Below, in pieces: positions 21,772-32,082 of a DNA stretch of 64,000 bases; position 1 is the first letter of the stretch, and every line of letters begins with the position of its first letter. This stretch comes from Closterium sp. NIES-65. Its lineage: Eukaryota; Streptophyta; Zygnematophyceae; Desmidiales; Closteriaceae. A program made the translations under genes and the position numbers. The DNA lies in NCBI GenBank assembly GCA_948144175.1, contig CANXME010000407.1:1-64000 (forward strand), given 5' to 3'. The notes beneath the pieces are model-generated. The model was not told where the DNA came from. It saw only the letters and a list, made by a program, of their open reading frames with translations, and did no database searches.

Positions 21772-22387
21772 GCCTCTGTCATGTCGAAACACTAAGGCAC
21801 AAGCGAAGCAAAGCATATCGAGGCACCAGCGATTCAACCCTTGGAGGTTGAAGTAACCGCTGGAGGTTACGCGAAAGTCAAAGGTCAGCGACCTTTGGCC
21901 TGATTGTACTACTTAAAACCCGCGGGCCAAGAAGTTCAACGTAAGGGAAGGTTCTACCTCACGCAATGAGATCCCCACCTGACCGCCAGGGCCTACGTTA
22001 TCAGAAATTTCTTGTCTGTTTGTCTGGATTTCAGACACGTTTTTTATGGTTCATCTGGTGGCCTAGACATGTCGTTTAAACTCATCTGATTTTTAAGACA
22101 AAGTTTTTGTATTTATCTGAATTCTTAGACATCCTTATACAGTTCGTCTGAGAGTACAGATATCGAGTCTTTTCCCGTCTGAGGGCAAAACTTTAGAGAA
22201 CCAGAAGGATGATTGTGCCTGTCTCGCGGAGTCTGGCAGATCTCCACCTGACCGACCGCTTCCAAGGGTCCACAGTTTTATAAAGATCCTCCAAGTGAAT
22301 ACGCATTAGAGTAGTCCCACACTTAAATGCGCAGAGTTTTGTTGATCACTTGTCTCGTCGCAAGAAATACTATTCACGTCAATACTA
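21749..22387 (+). repeat. Start of copia 2 3' LTR; right boundary not found
   Basis: TGTTGGAAACAATCGG follows a purine tract (GAAGCGAAGGGGAG), as an LTR start should. A promoter-like TACTTAAAACC lies near 21910. I could not find the LTR end; no 5' LTR is left to compare with. The sequence may run up to, or past, the short LTR element inserted at 22393. Confidence 0.6.
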
Positions 22388-22392
22388 CGTTG

Positions 22393-23855
22393 TGTCAGAA
22401 TGTTATCTTTTGTTCTAGCCTGTAGTGGGGTGCTCTATAGCGAGTACAACCCTTCTAGGGTTTGCTATTTGTATCCCCATTTCTGCTAGTTCAATCCTCT
22501 TTCTTCCTTCTAATTTTGTCATGCTATCAGAGCAGGTCGATCCCCTTGGATCGATCCTGTGGGTGGGTTACCACCTCCACGCTTCCGCTACCACTTTTCC
22601 TTCCCGCCGTGCGCCCCGAGGCGCGCGGCGGTTTTCTGCCCGCCGTGCGCCCCGAGGCGCGCGGCGGTTCTCTGCCCGCTGTGCGCCCCGAGGCGCGCGG
22701 CGGGCTTATGCCCCGTCGTTCGCCGCGTACCCCTCTGGAGGCGTCGCGACGGGCGACGGGGACCCGTCACGGCCCCGCCGCCCCACTCCCGCGGCCCCGC
22801 CGCTTTCCTTCGCGGCCCCGCCACCTTCGGTCGCGGCCCCGCCACCGACCTGTCGCGGCCCCGCCGCCTCCGGTCGCGGCCGCGCCACCTTCTGTCGCGG
22901 CCCCGCCACCGACCTGTCGCGGCCCCGCCACCTCCGGTCGCGGCCGCGCCACCTTCTGTCGCGGCCTCGCCGCCCCATCGTCGCGGCCCTGCCGCTTGCC
23001 TTCGCGGCCCGTCGCCCTACCCGTCTCGGCCCCGGCCCCCCCCCCCCCCTCCCCCCCCCTTTTCCCGTCGCCTGTCGAGGCGACCTGAGGGGCGAGCTGT
23101 GGGGTGGCGGGTATGGGGGTGGCCGGTGTGCATTCCTCCCTTTGCTCCTCCTCCTCCTTCGTCTCCCACTGCTGCAGCTGTCGCTGAGGGGGGTGGTTGT
23201 GTGGGAGACTGGGGTTTAGGGTTTAAGGGGGGTGCGTGGGAGTGGAGCTAGCGGTGTAGCAGCGGGTGTGTGTCGGGGGGGTGGGACTGTTTGCGGAAGG
23301 TTGAGTGGAGGCGGCCAGCTTGTTGTCCGCAGCACCTGTAGTCCGGGGCATTGTTCCGGTAGCCCAGTGAGCTAGACTTCTACGCCAGCCGCCCGTGGGT
23401 CCGTTGCTCGTTTGCCGCTACTTTAGCCGCGGGGCCTGTTACTCTTGTAGTCCGGACGCTTAGTCCGGTAGCCGCTGTGCTAGTCTGCCTCCTGTTGCCC
23501 GTGTGTCTGCAGCTTCAGCCGTCGCCTCCTATCTCCTCTCCCCTCACTCTCTCTCCTCCTCCTCACTTGCCCGTTGTGACTACCACTAGCTTTGCTCATA
23601 ATTATGAACTCTAAACTATTGCTTCTTGAACTTGTGCTCAGAATGTGTGGTGACATTGTGATCCACCCTGAGCTTGTACTGCTTTGTTTGCTCTACTGAT
23701 TACACCCCACTTTGGCTATGGGGGTGTGTCAGAATGTTATCTTATGTTCTAGCCTGTAGTGGGGTGCTCTATAGCGAGTACAACCCTTCTAGGGTTTGCT
23801 ATTTATATCCCCATTTCTGCTAGTTCAATCCTCTTTCTTCCTTCTAATTTTGTCA
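22393..23855 (+). mobile_element. Short non-autonomous LTR retrotransposon A
   Basis: LTRs of 129 bp lie at 22393-22521 and 23727-23855 (two or three differences), with target duplication CGTTG at 22388-22392 and 23856-23860. The primer-binding site TGCTATCAGAGCAGG follows the 5' LTR and CTATGGGGGTG precedes the 3' LTR. The 1.2-kb interior has no gag or pol. It holds three units built on GCGCCCCGAGGCGCGCGGCG (22608-22705), a CGCGGCCCCGCC minisatellite (22765-23035), and a 3' region (about 23640-23726) closely matching copia 1 (GTGATCCACCCTGAGCTTG). It is a deletion derivative probably copied by copia 1-type proteins. Confidence 0.93.
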
Positions 23856-23860
23856 CGTTG

Positions 23861-23975
23861 ATGGAGGAACTTTATTCCATGAATTATGTTTTCATGAAAG
23901 TTGTTCACAAACAAAGACAAACAAATAGGTATGCCAACCCACCAAAAGCAAAAGCAAAGATTTATGAAGGTGCGG
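23861..23975. other. Short spacer between LTR element A and the hAT transposon
   Basis: A-rich sequence with no recognisable coding content; its last eight bases are the left target duplication of the hAT element. It could be the remainder of the copia 2 LTR or host DNA. Confidence 0.4.
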
Positions 23976-24230
23976 CAGGGCTCAAAATTGGTTTAGGCCT
24001 ACCCTTACGAATTAGGGTACCAGTCCCTCCTTAACCAGACCCCTAGGGTAAAAATTTTCATACCTTGTTTTAGGTAGGGTAAATCTACTACTAGCTTGAT
24101 TTGAGCAGGGTAGTTTTAGGCTAAGCCTGTTTTTGTATCTATATTGTGAATTAACTTATTTTTAATGACATTCACCAGTAGCACATTCAGAGTCCATGAA
24201 GTCTACACACGCAACACATGTACAAAACAC

Positions 24231-27200
24231 CTACTCAGTGCCACCCCCACTGCCTACATCTTCTTCTACAAACTGGGTCTGCGAAGCCCTGGTGGGGTCA
24301 AACTCCTTGGTGAATCGCCTCAGCTTCTCTCCACGAAAGATGGCGACCACCTCAAACCAGTCGACCTCGTACCGCAGCAGGGAGCAACGCATCAGATGCT
24401 CCAGGCTTGTGTCGCCTAGGCTGCCGCTGGGCTCTCTTGTAGTCAAACCCTTTGGTGGGGCGGGGTTGGGGTGAAAGCTTGGCCGATGCTCGCAAACACG
24501 GGTAGGAATGGGGGACATTAGTCCAACAAGCATCGGACAGGTTTGCGTGCACGGGTTATCCTCAATGCGTAATTTGTTGAGACATCTCACGTCAGATTTT
24601 TTGCTATCGCTGCACAAGGCTTACCTGGCAACTTGTTGTGGTACAACTTGTGCAGCTGGCCGAGCCACTTCTTGAAAGTTTCCACGCGCTTCGTGTCATC
24701 GGGCACGTACGAAGCTGTGCGAAACAGCTTCGTACCTTCCAGCAGCTGCAGGTCGCGCATCCGCCACTCCAGCTCTTTGTCAATGGCGCGCACGTACTTG
24801 ATCGACAGCTCGACGCACGCCGTGACATCGCCATCCATTTCATGTCATGGGAGCGGGCGCTCGTGCAGCGTGAATTTAAACGTGACGGGATTCCCGTCCC
24901 CGTCCACGCCCTCCGCCTTCATCTCGCGTTTATCCTTCGCCTGGTGCCGCTGAATGAACTCGGGAAGCTGCATTTTCTCCCCGCTGCCGAAATGGTGTGA
25001 AGGGTCGCGGAGGGAATACTGCGTCTTCAAACGCATCCTTGTCTGCTGCACGATGTGCGCAACAAGGGTAACGTCCACCTGTACCGGGGCATGAGAAGGA
25101 ATCAGGTAGTGCACAAGAAGGCTTGCAACAACATAAAAGGCAACGACAAAGGCGCTTACTTGTTGCTGCTGGAAGCGCTGGTTGAGGCCGTTTAGTTCCC
25201 ACAGCACATCCGCAAGAAAGCAGATGAGCCAGTGGAAATTGAACGAGGTAACCACCTCGTACAGTTTCGCCTTGTTATCCTTCAGCACCACTATGGCCGC
25301 AGGGAGCACGTCGAGCAGGTACTGGATCGCTTCACCACGGGCGAGCCAGCGGGTATCGCTAATCCCCTGCGCCTCTAGATTCGTTTGGCAGAATATCCGC
25401 TGCATCTCTTGAAACTTCTGGTAGTCCACGCTGTTGCGGCCGATGTGGTCAGCGAAGGCTCGCACGACATCGTCAATCATTAGCAGCTCAGGCACTTCTT
25501 CAGCAGCATCACTAGCAGCGAGTGCCTCCTTGTACATAACGGCACAGAGACAGAGGGTAAGTCTATGGAATCTCATGTAGTGACTGCAGCACGGAGCACA
25601 AAATGGTGACGCCTACCGGTGAGCGATACAATGTGTTGAGGCGAGATGCGGAATGCGCATTCGCAGCCGTGTCACGACTCCGCGGTTCTTGCCGACCATC
25701 ACGCTGGCACCATCAGAGGCGACGCTGGAGATCTTCTGGAGGTCGACACCGATACCTGTGAGGTACTGCATGACAGCCGATGTGAGTGAGGCACCGTCAC
25801 AACGGTCAACAGTACTGAGAGTTAAGAACTCTGCATCCACCGTGGTGCGCTGGAAGAACGTGGCGCAAAGAATGAGGTGCTTCCCATGCACCCGGTCCGT
25901 GCTCTCGTCGAGAGAGATCCCTATCCACGGGGATTCAAGCAGGTGCAGATGTTGTGTTTCTTGAAGGTATGTTGAGAGTGCGCGTAGGTTTTCCTTGAAT
26001 CCGTAACTGCTAGGGGGAAACACAGGTTGTCAAATCACAGAGTGCATAATACAGAGTACACCAGTTTCACCTACACTTGCCACCACTTACTCTGTGTAGT
26101 ACGTGCCGTAGCCGCCACCGGGAGGAAGGTCTGGTAACCCCTCCTTTGACAGAAACCAGCACAGCGGGACGAACATCGCTATGGGTGCGTCCGCCTTGCA
26201 GACGAAGAGCGCGATGTGGAGGAGCCGAATGATGTGACGGGTGGAAGCGTCCGTGGTCTGCCACCGAGTAAGTGTGGCCTGCTTCGCCTTCTCCGCCTCC
26301 GCCTTCTCCTGATTCTCCACCACGTTCTTGTGTGCACAGGTCGCGGAGTGAGTGCGGATGCTGCCAATCTGGAGATCCCGCCCACCCTCACCCTTCGCCC
26401 CATACGCGGTGTGCGCTAGTGGATCTCTGTGCTTCACAGAAATGGTGCACTTCAAAGACGGACAACTGCTAGACATGCGGAGTAAACGCAACCATTTGAA
26501 ACTACCTGCCCACTGGCCGTCAAACGTCTTCTTCACCGACTCGTACTCAGCATCTGCCAGAGCAGTGGGTGGCTTCGGATCGGCCGAAGGAGCATGGCGC
26601 TTGTTTGAAGTAGCGTCTCGAGGAGGAGGGGCGCCCCAGAGCGTGTGCTGCTTGTATGTAGTTCCTGGGCGCGGTCATTCGACGGGCGCGGTGCTGACCG
26701 TCGAAGGCGAAGCAGTAGGCGGCTTTGACGAGCCCTCGCCACCTTCGGGAACTAAATCTATGTCAGGATGTGGCTCCCACGCCATGGGTGAGTATGGCGG
26801 CTCGAACGGATAGACCGTTCCTACCACACATTCTGGTGACTGTCAGAATTATATTCTTATACCTGCATGTAGTTCTAGCTGTAGTGTAGATATTAACTTT
26901 ATAGGTGGTGCACCTCTTTGTTTGCTATATGTACTCTAGTGCTTTAGTAAACATCATTCCCCTCTCTCCTTGGCACAAATCTAGCTCGACTCCCTTGGCC
27001 TAGGCTACTAAGCCTAGGCCCACTTAAATCCAACTACCTATTTATGCCACTATTCTAACATGGTATTGGAGTCTGTTAAGTCCTGGCCTGCGGGCCAGCC
27101 TCACACTTCCGGTGCTGTTTTTCCAGTCGCGCGCCTCGCGCACGTGGCGATTATCATTCTGTCCCGCGCCCGGGTGGCGCGTGACGTTTTTTCTGCCCGT

Positions 27201-28651
27201 CGCGGACCCGCCCCTGGCGCCCGCGACGGTGCCCTGAGCAGCCGCGGACCCGCCCCTGGCGCCCGCGACGGTGCCCTGAACCGTCGCGGACCCGCCCCTG
27301 GCGCACGCGACGGTGCCCTGAGCCGCCGCGGACCCGCCCCTGGCTCCCGCGACGGTGCCCTGAGCCGCCGCGGACCCGCGCCTGGCGCCCGCGACGGTGC
27401 CTTGCGCCGCTGCGGACCCGCCCCTGGCACCCGCGACAGTGCCCTGAGCCGCTGCAGACCCGCCCTTGGCGCCCGCGACGGCGCCTCTATCTCACCCCGC
27501 GCCTGCACTCGCTGCAGCCGCCCCTGCCCTACCTGCGCCGACCCTCTGTAGCCGCTCTGCGGCTTTATCTCCCCCCCCCCCCCCCCCCCCTCCTCTTCCT
27601 TCGTCTCCCTGCAGCCGTGGGGGGGAGGGTATGGCGGTGGCGTGTGTGGGGGTGATGGGTGGTGTGCTTCCCTTTCCCTCCTCCTTTCGTTCCCACTGCT
27701 GCAGCTGCCGCTGGGGGGGAGAGTGTGAGGGTGTGGGGGAGCCAGGGGAGTGGCACTGGGGTGGCGGGTGTGAGACCAACCAGCCGCCCCTCCTGAAGTG
27801 GGGGGGGGGGGGGGGGGGAGGAGGAGAGTAAAGGGGTGGCAGGAGTGCCTGCCCCTTTGCTGCTATACCTGCTCTGTTGCCTTGCCTGCTGTTGTTGTTT
27901 TATCTGTCTGTGGTCTATCCCTGCAGGTTGTGTTCTGCACTTAGCTATTCCTGCATACAGTTATGAGGGGATGTCAGAATTATATTTTTATACCTGCATG
28001 TAGTTCTAGCTGTAGTGTAGATATTAACTCTATAGGTGATGCACCTATTTGTTTGCTATATGTACCTTAGTGCTATAGTGAACATCATTCCCTTCTCTCC
28101 TTGGCAGAAATCTAGCTCGACTCCCTTGGCCTAGGCTACTAAGCCTAGGCCCACTTAAATCCAACTACCTACTTATGCCACTATTCTAACAGTGACGGCT
28201 CACGAGGCGGCGGGTGTGCAATGGGAACGGCGTAGTTCTCGCTAAGGCGTGGTAAGACGCCCAGAACGGAGAGGCCGTTTCTCGCGCCATCAGGTGGATC
28301 GGGCCCTCCAGCGGGCATTGTGGAGTTGAACCGTGAGAAGGGTTGAGAATGAGGGCCAAGCGCAAGACCCCTTCGTAGAGAACGACCCTCTGGCAGCCTC
28401 GAAAGGGCCGTTTCTTCCACGGGGCGGGCTCTGTTATGGCCAGCAAGGCAGCACTGAGGCTGCAACTTGTTGTTAAGGACAGCTTGAAGCTGTCCTTGAC
28501 AGCCAATTCTGTTGTGATGGCGGTGGGCGTGGCAACAACTGACGTGGTTCAACAATGTGTTGGCAGTCCTGCGCCAGAAACAACCAATGAGGTTTCTTGG
28601 CGTGCTGCCGACAACGAAACAAGTTTCCATGCACGTGGTCACAAGCGACAA
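24231..28651 (-). pseudogene. hAT-family transposase gene, intron-containing, disrupted
   Basis: Read on the minus strand. The N-terminal frame is split by LTR element B: it runs in frame across the GTGAC duplication, from PIAHPPPREPS before the element to ECVVGTVYPFEPPYSP after it. Exon 26536-26091 ends with donor GTAAGT. The next exon, 26006-25618, carries SLDESTD and SVASDGASVMVG...CIAHR, the catalytic-domain core of ZNF862/KIAA1586-like hAT proteins. The next, about 25560-24625, carries SDTRWLARGEA. A terminal exon near 24560-24270 holds LEHLMRCSLL, a hAT C-terminal signature. A stop at 24845-24847 interrupts the third exon in frame, and another at about 26697 follows APVE. No transposase is expected from this copy. 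Confidence 0.8.
26841..28191 (+). mobile_element. Short non-autonomous LTR retrotransposon B
   Basis: LTRs of 220 bp at 26841-27060 and 27972-28191 differ at roughly ten positions. The target duplication is GTGAC at 26836-26840 and 28192-28196. The primer-binding site is TGGTATTGGAGTC and the 3' LTR is preceded by TTATGAGGGGA. The interior has no gag or pol. It contains seven or so 42-bp units (27186-27490; core CGCGGACCCGCCCCTGGCGC) encoding a proline/arginine-rich repeat of uncertain meaning, then C- and G-homopolymer runs. The LTRs end in a CCTAGGCTACTAAGCCTAGG hairpin region. Different family from element A, same design. Confidence 0.93.
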
Positions 28652-28947
28652 CGGGTGTTTGTGGGGGTGTTGTACGTTTTGTCACCACTAGAACTATGGT
28701 CTGATTCGCATTAAAAAATATTCGGTAACAGGGTAGTGTACACCAATCCCTGATTCCGTCAGGGTAACCTAAAAACCTATCAGGGTGAAATAAAACATGC
28801 TCTTTTAAGAGAAGGGTAACTATTGTGCAATCGTGATTTCGGCAGGGTAATCCTGAAAAAGCGGCCGGCCCCCAGGGTAATCAGGGCGTGATATTTTGGG
28901 CCCTGAGGTGCGAGTTGTTTTTTTTTTTCTAGTCGACTCTTCCCTTC

Positions 28948-30878
28948 ACCCTCGGTTCCCTCACCACACTCGCTTACCTGTGAGTAGCCACCTGCACAGT
29001 GCCAGTAGCTTCTGAGAATTCTCTGAGGTCAAATATACCTGCCACTCTCGGTTCCCTCACCACCCTTGCCTACCTCTGAGCTACCTTGCCACCTGCACAC
29101 GGAGAAAACAAATCTCGACTCGACCTGTGACTCTTCGGCTATTTGTGTGTGTGAGTTGCTTTTCCATACGCGTCTCTTCCCACCACCCTCGCCTACTTGT
29201 GAGTTGCCATGCCACCTGCACAAAGAGGAAACGAAGCTATGCCAGTGACCCCCCTCTTCAGCAATTTGAGAGACGCTTCTGATAAAGGAAGGGCTCTGAG
29301 ATGTCTCGAAACACTTCTCCACATTCTACACTTCGCGTGAACAAGTTATTATCATTTCACCCCCCCTCCCCCACCCCACAACATACTCTCGTCTTCGCTG
29401 CCATACGCTGTGCTTAAAACTCCCTCTTTGTATCCATCTTCATTCCCTCAACCCACCGTGCAGTAACGTAGACAACACATTGCTCACCTGCCCTACCACT
29501 CCAGCCTCCTGTGAGATGCCTCAGGCCCGATTTCTGGCTTCTGTGTTCTTCATTCACATAAATTCGTGATTCCTTATTTCCCGCTCTCATCCTCACACCG
29601 TGCAGTAACATAGACAACACGTCGCTCACTTGCCCCGCTACCCCAGCCTCCTGTGAGGTGCCTCAGGACCCCCTATCCGTCTTTTGTGTCGACTGCGCCA
29701 CCTGCTGCTCCCAATGTTCTGCTTCTGGTACGTCCCTTCTGCCTTCCTCCTGCCTTTCATCCTGGAGTCCCTTTTGAGAATCCTCAGGACCCCTATCCGT
29801 CTTCTGTGTCGACTGCGCCACCTTCTGCTCCCAGTGCTCTGCTGCTGGTAAGTCTCTCTGCTTCCTACCAAACATCATGTCTCACCCGCCTGTTTGAAAA
29901 GCTTCACAAGAGCCCTTAACATTTATCATTTCTGCTCCCAGGGCTCTGCTGTACAAGTAAGCACATGTCTTCCTCTTGCTGCTCATGAATCTCTTACACA
30001 TTTAGAAGCGAGGTAATTTTCCAGACTGACTCAAAAATATCGCTGCGGGTAAACCCATGCCCTCCCCTTGCCGCTCATGACTCACCTGCACTTTTCAAAA
30101 TGTTTCAAGAAGGCCATTCAAAGTTTTTAACCAATCTCATCTTCCTTCTCTTGCGCATGGTCATCCAAGTATCTTATTCTGCCATCTAAACCTGATTTTC
30201 TCTTCAAGCTGCAAAAATATTCCATTTGCCACTCCAGCTGCTCTTCTACTTGTGAGCCTAGCCTCCCGGCCCCCCTCCTCCTTCGCCTTTTCCTGCTGCT
30301 ATCAAACCATTGTCCCATGTCCCCTTTCATGCACCCTTCTTTCATTCGTTCCGTGTCACCTAGTTCCGCAATTTCTTCTCTTCTTATTTTTTCCCCGAAC
30401 GGTTGCATAGTCTTGCCCGTTGCTCAATGGCTTGCCGTATGATTGGAATCTGTCGTTCCTTTTTCCCCCATTCCCGGCCTGCTACACCAACCTCAAAGCT
30501 CCTCAAGCCCCTCCGATCCAGCCGCCAGCAGCAGCACCACCATCACTAGCAGCACCACCAGCAGCAGAACCATCAGTTGCAGCACCATCATCAGCAGCAC
30601 CAGTGCCTTCACCAATGCCACCTCCACCAACCCAACCACCATCTGCAGCACCAACAACACCCCCACCTGCAGCGCCACCATCACCAGGGCCATCATCACC
30701 ATCACCTTCCAGCAGCCCGTCCATCCCATCCCCACCATCCCCACTACCACCACCACCAACACCACCTTCACCATCGCCACCACCAACACCCAAACCTGCC
30801 TCGCCAGTGTTTGTGAGAGCCCTCTACATCAATGCAATGATAGTTTCCGTGCTAGCCCTCATTATTGTTGTCTTTTGA
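28948..30878 (+). pseudogene. LRR cell-surface gene copy 2, 3' end only
   Basis: Paralogue of the 3' third of LRR gene 1. It starts in mid-exon at CCCTCGGTTCCCTCACCAC (28948) with no upstream LRR exons or N-cap; the hAT right end is 43 bp away. Exon-end fragments lie at 28948-28979, 29044-29078 and 29176-29200. The C-cap exon is 29606-29727 (122 bp, donor GTACGT), with partial copies at about 29464-29510 and 29787-29848. The stalk exon 30499-30878 joins in frame and encodes a proline-rich region ending in VLALIIVVF and TGA. Without its front part it is unlikely to give the full protein, though the stalk frame is still open. Confidence 0.75.
29941..30095. repeat. Diverged direct repeat with palindrome half-site
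   Basis: Donor-region sequence of the C-cap exon is repeated at about 29943-29988 and 30038-30080 (shared TGCTCATGA, CCTCTTGC/CCCCTTGC blocks). Between them is GACTGACTCAAAAATA (30024-30039), a worn half of the recurrent palindrome. Confidence 0.6.
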
Positions 30879-32082
30879 TGTGAGTGATGGATTTCACAGT
30901 TGCTGTTTATATATGCAGGGTGAGTGTTTTGTGATGGGGCATAAGCTTTGCCGCTAGTCATCGGTAGCTATTTATCTACTTGGAGTTGCTGGTCAAATAA
31001 GAATGTGATTTTTAAATGAGGAGAAGGTAGCTGAGGTCGATGGTTGAAGTTGTTCACCCTTACACCTTGTAAAAGTTATGTGAACCCCGTGTAAAAGATC
31101 ATGCTTGTTGTGAACCTGTTACGATTCTCAATTATATCTCTTGACAGTGTGGTGTATATATCACGTCCGTACGAATTTCCTCCCCGTCGGTCAATGTTTG
31201 TGGTGTTGAAATTCGCGAGGAAACCCGGTTTCGCGATGCGGAACCCCGAAGGCTTGCTTCGCGAACGATTTTTCACCAAGCGAAGAATATCATTTACCAC
31301 CAGCACATCTCGGCGAATCTCGAACGAAACTGAGGTGGTACACCAAGTGAGTGGCATGTGTGCGCAAAACTCCCCGATTGGGACAGTCGTTGTGGTCAAC
31401 GAGGAATTACACTGAAATATTTCCCCCTCTCACACAGTCCTGGTCTTTCCTCAGGAGTTTCCGGCGGACACAGAACAGCCCCCTCTCGCACCGCTCAGCA
31501 AGGTTAAGTCTCAACAACACGGCAGCTTCTACCTCCAATAATTGTGACTAGGAATGGAGCAACCTCCAATAATCGTAACTAGAGATCGAGCCGCCGCCAA
31601 AACTGCATCGTCAGTCCGACGATAATCAAACAGCGAGCCCGTAGGGAAGATTCCTGTGTCGGAAAAGCGGTCCGAGAGTCGGGATTGCATCACAGACCAG
31701 TTAGTATCCGTGCAGTCCTGGTGACATCGCGAGCGCGCCTCGGCTATACGTTACGTCCGAGCCGAGACGAGCTATGGGCCGCGAAACAACCAATTCAAGC
31801 TCTGTATTCTCAGCGCTCTCCAGCTTGCGTATCAAGTATAAAGTAACAACGGTGTCTCCACATTATACGTTCGATAGCGCATCCGTCTCGCGCATTTGTC
31901 TGATTTTTAGTAAGCCACCGCTAATCGCGTTCCGTCGTCGGACACACTTTGTCGTCGCATCGACGAGCTATCTTGGTGCCATCCCGCTGCCGCCGGTCTT
32001 GCAAAGAGTCTCCCCAAAGCTTACCGTCTTGGTCCGTCTCTCCTGTTCGCTTGATTCACAGCATTGACTCATAGGACCAACG
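30879..32082. other. Intergenic region and promoter of EXORDIUM-like copy 2
   Basis: Corresponds to 8128-9109 in the first block: TTCGCGAGGAA-like sequence is shared (31213 and 8433), as is the TATA region (TATAAAG, 31837-31843). No gene is evident. The 32-bp hairpin of the first block is absent. Confidence 0.6.

Larger units (their letters stand above)
23976..28905 (-). mobile_element. hAT DNA transposon with a nested LTR element
   Basis: Ends are CAGGGCTCAAAATT (23976 on) and, on the other strand, CAGGGCCCAAAATA (to 28905), the hAT-type terminal inverted repeat. The 8-bp target duplication is AGGTGCGG (23968-23975) against AGGTGCGA (28906-28913). Both subterminal regions are studded with (C/T)AGGGTAA-like motifs (left 24010-24110, right 28730-28885), the usual clustered transposase-binding sites. 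The transposase gene is on the minus strand. Length is 4930 bp, or about 3574 bp without the nested LTR element and its duplication. Confidence 0.92.

Noticed and set aside
27060..27551. 163-codon repeat protein of LTR element B
   Set aside because: The frame is an effect of a 42-bp unit (divisible by 3). Its ATG overlaps the primer-binding site and no retroelement domain is present.
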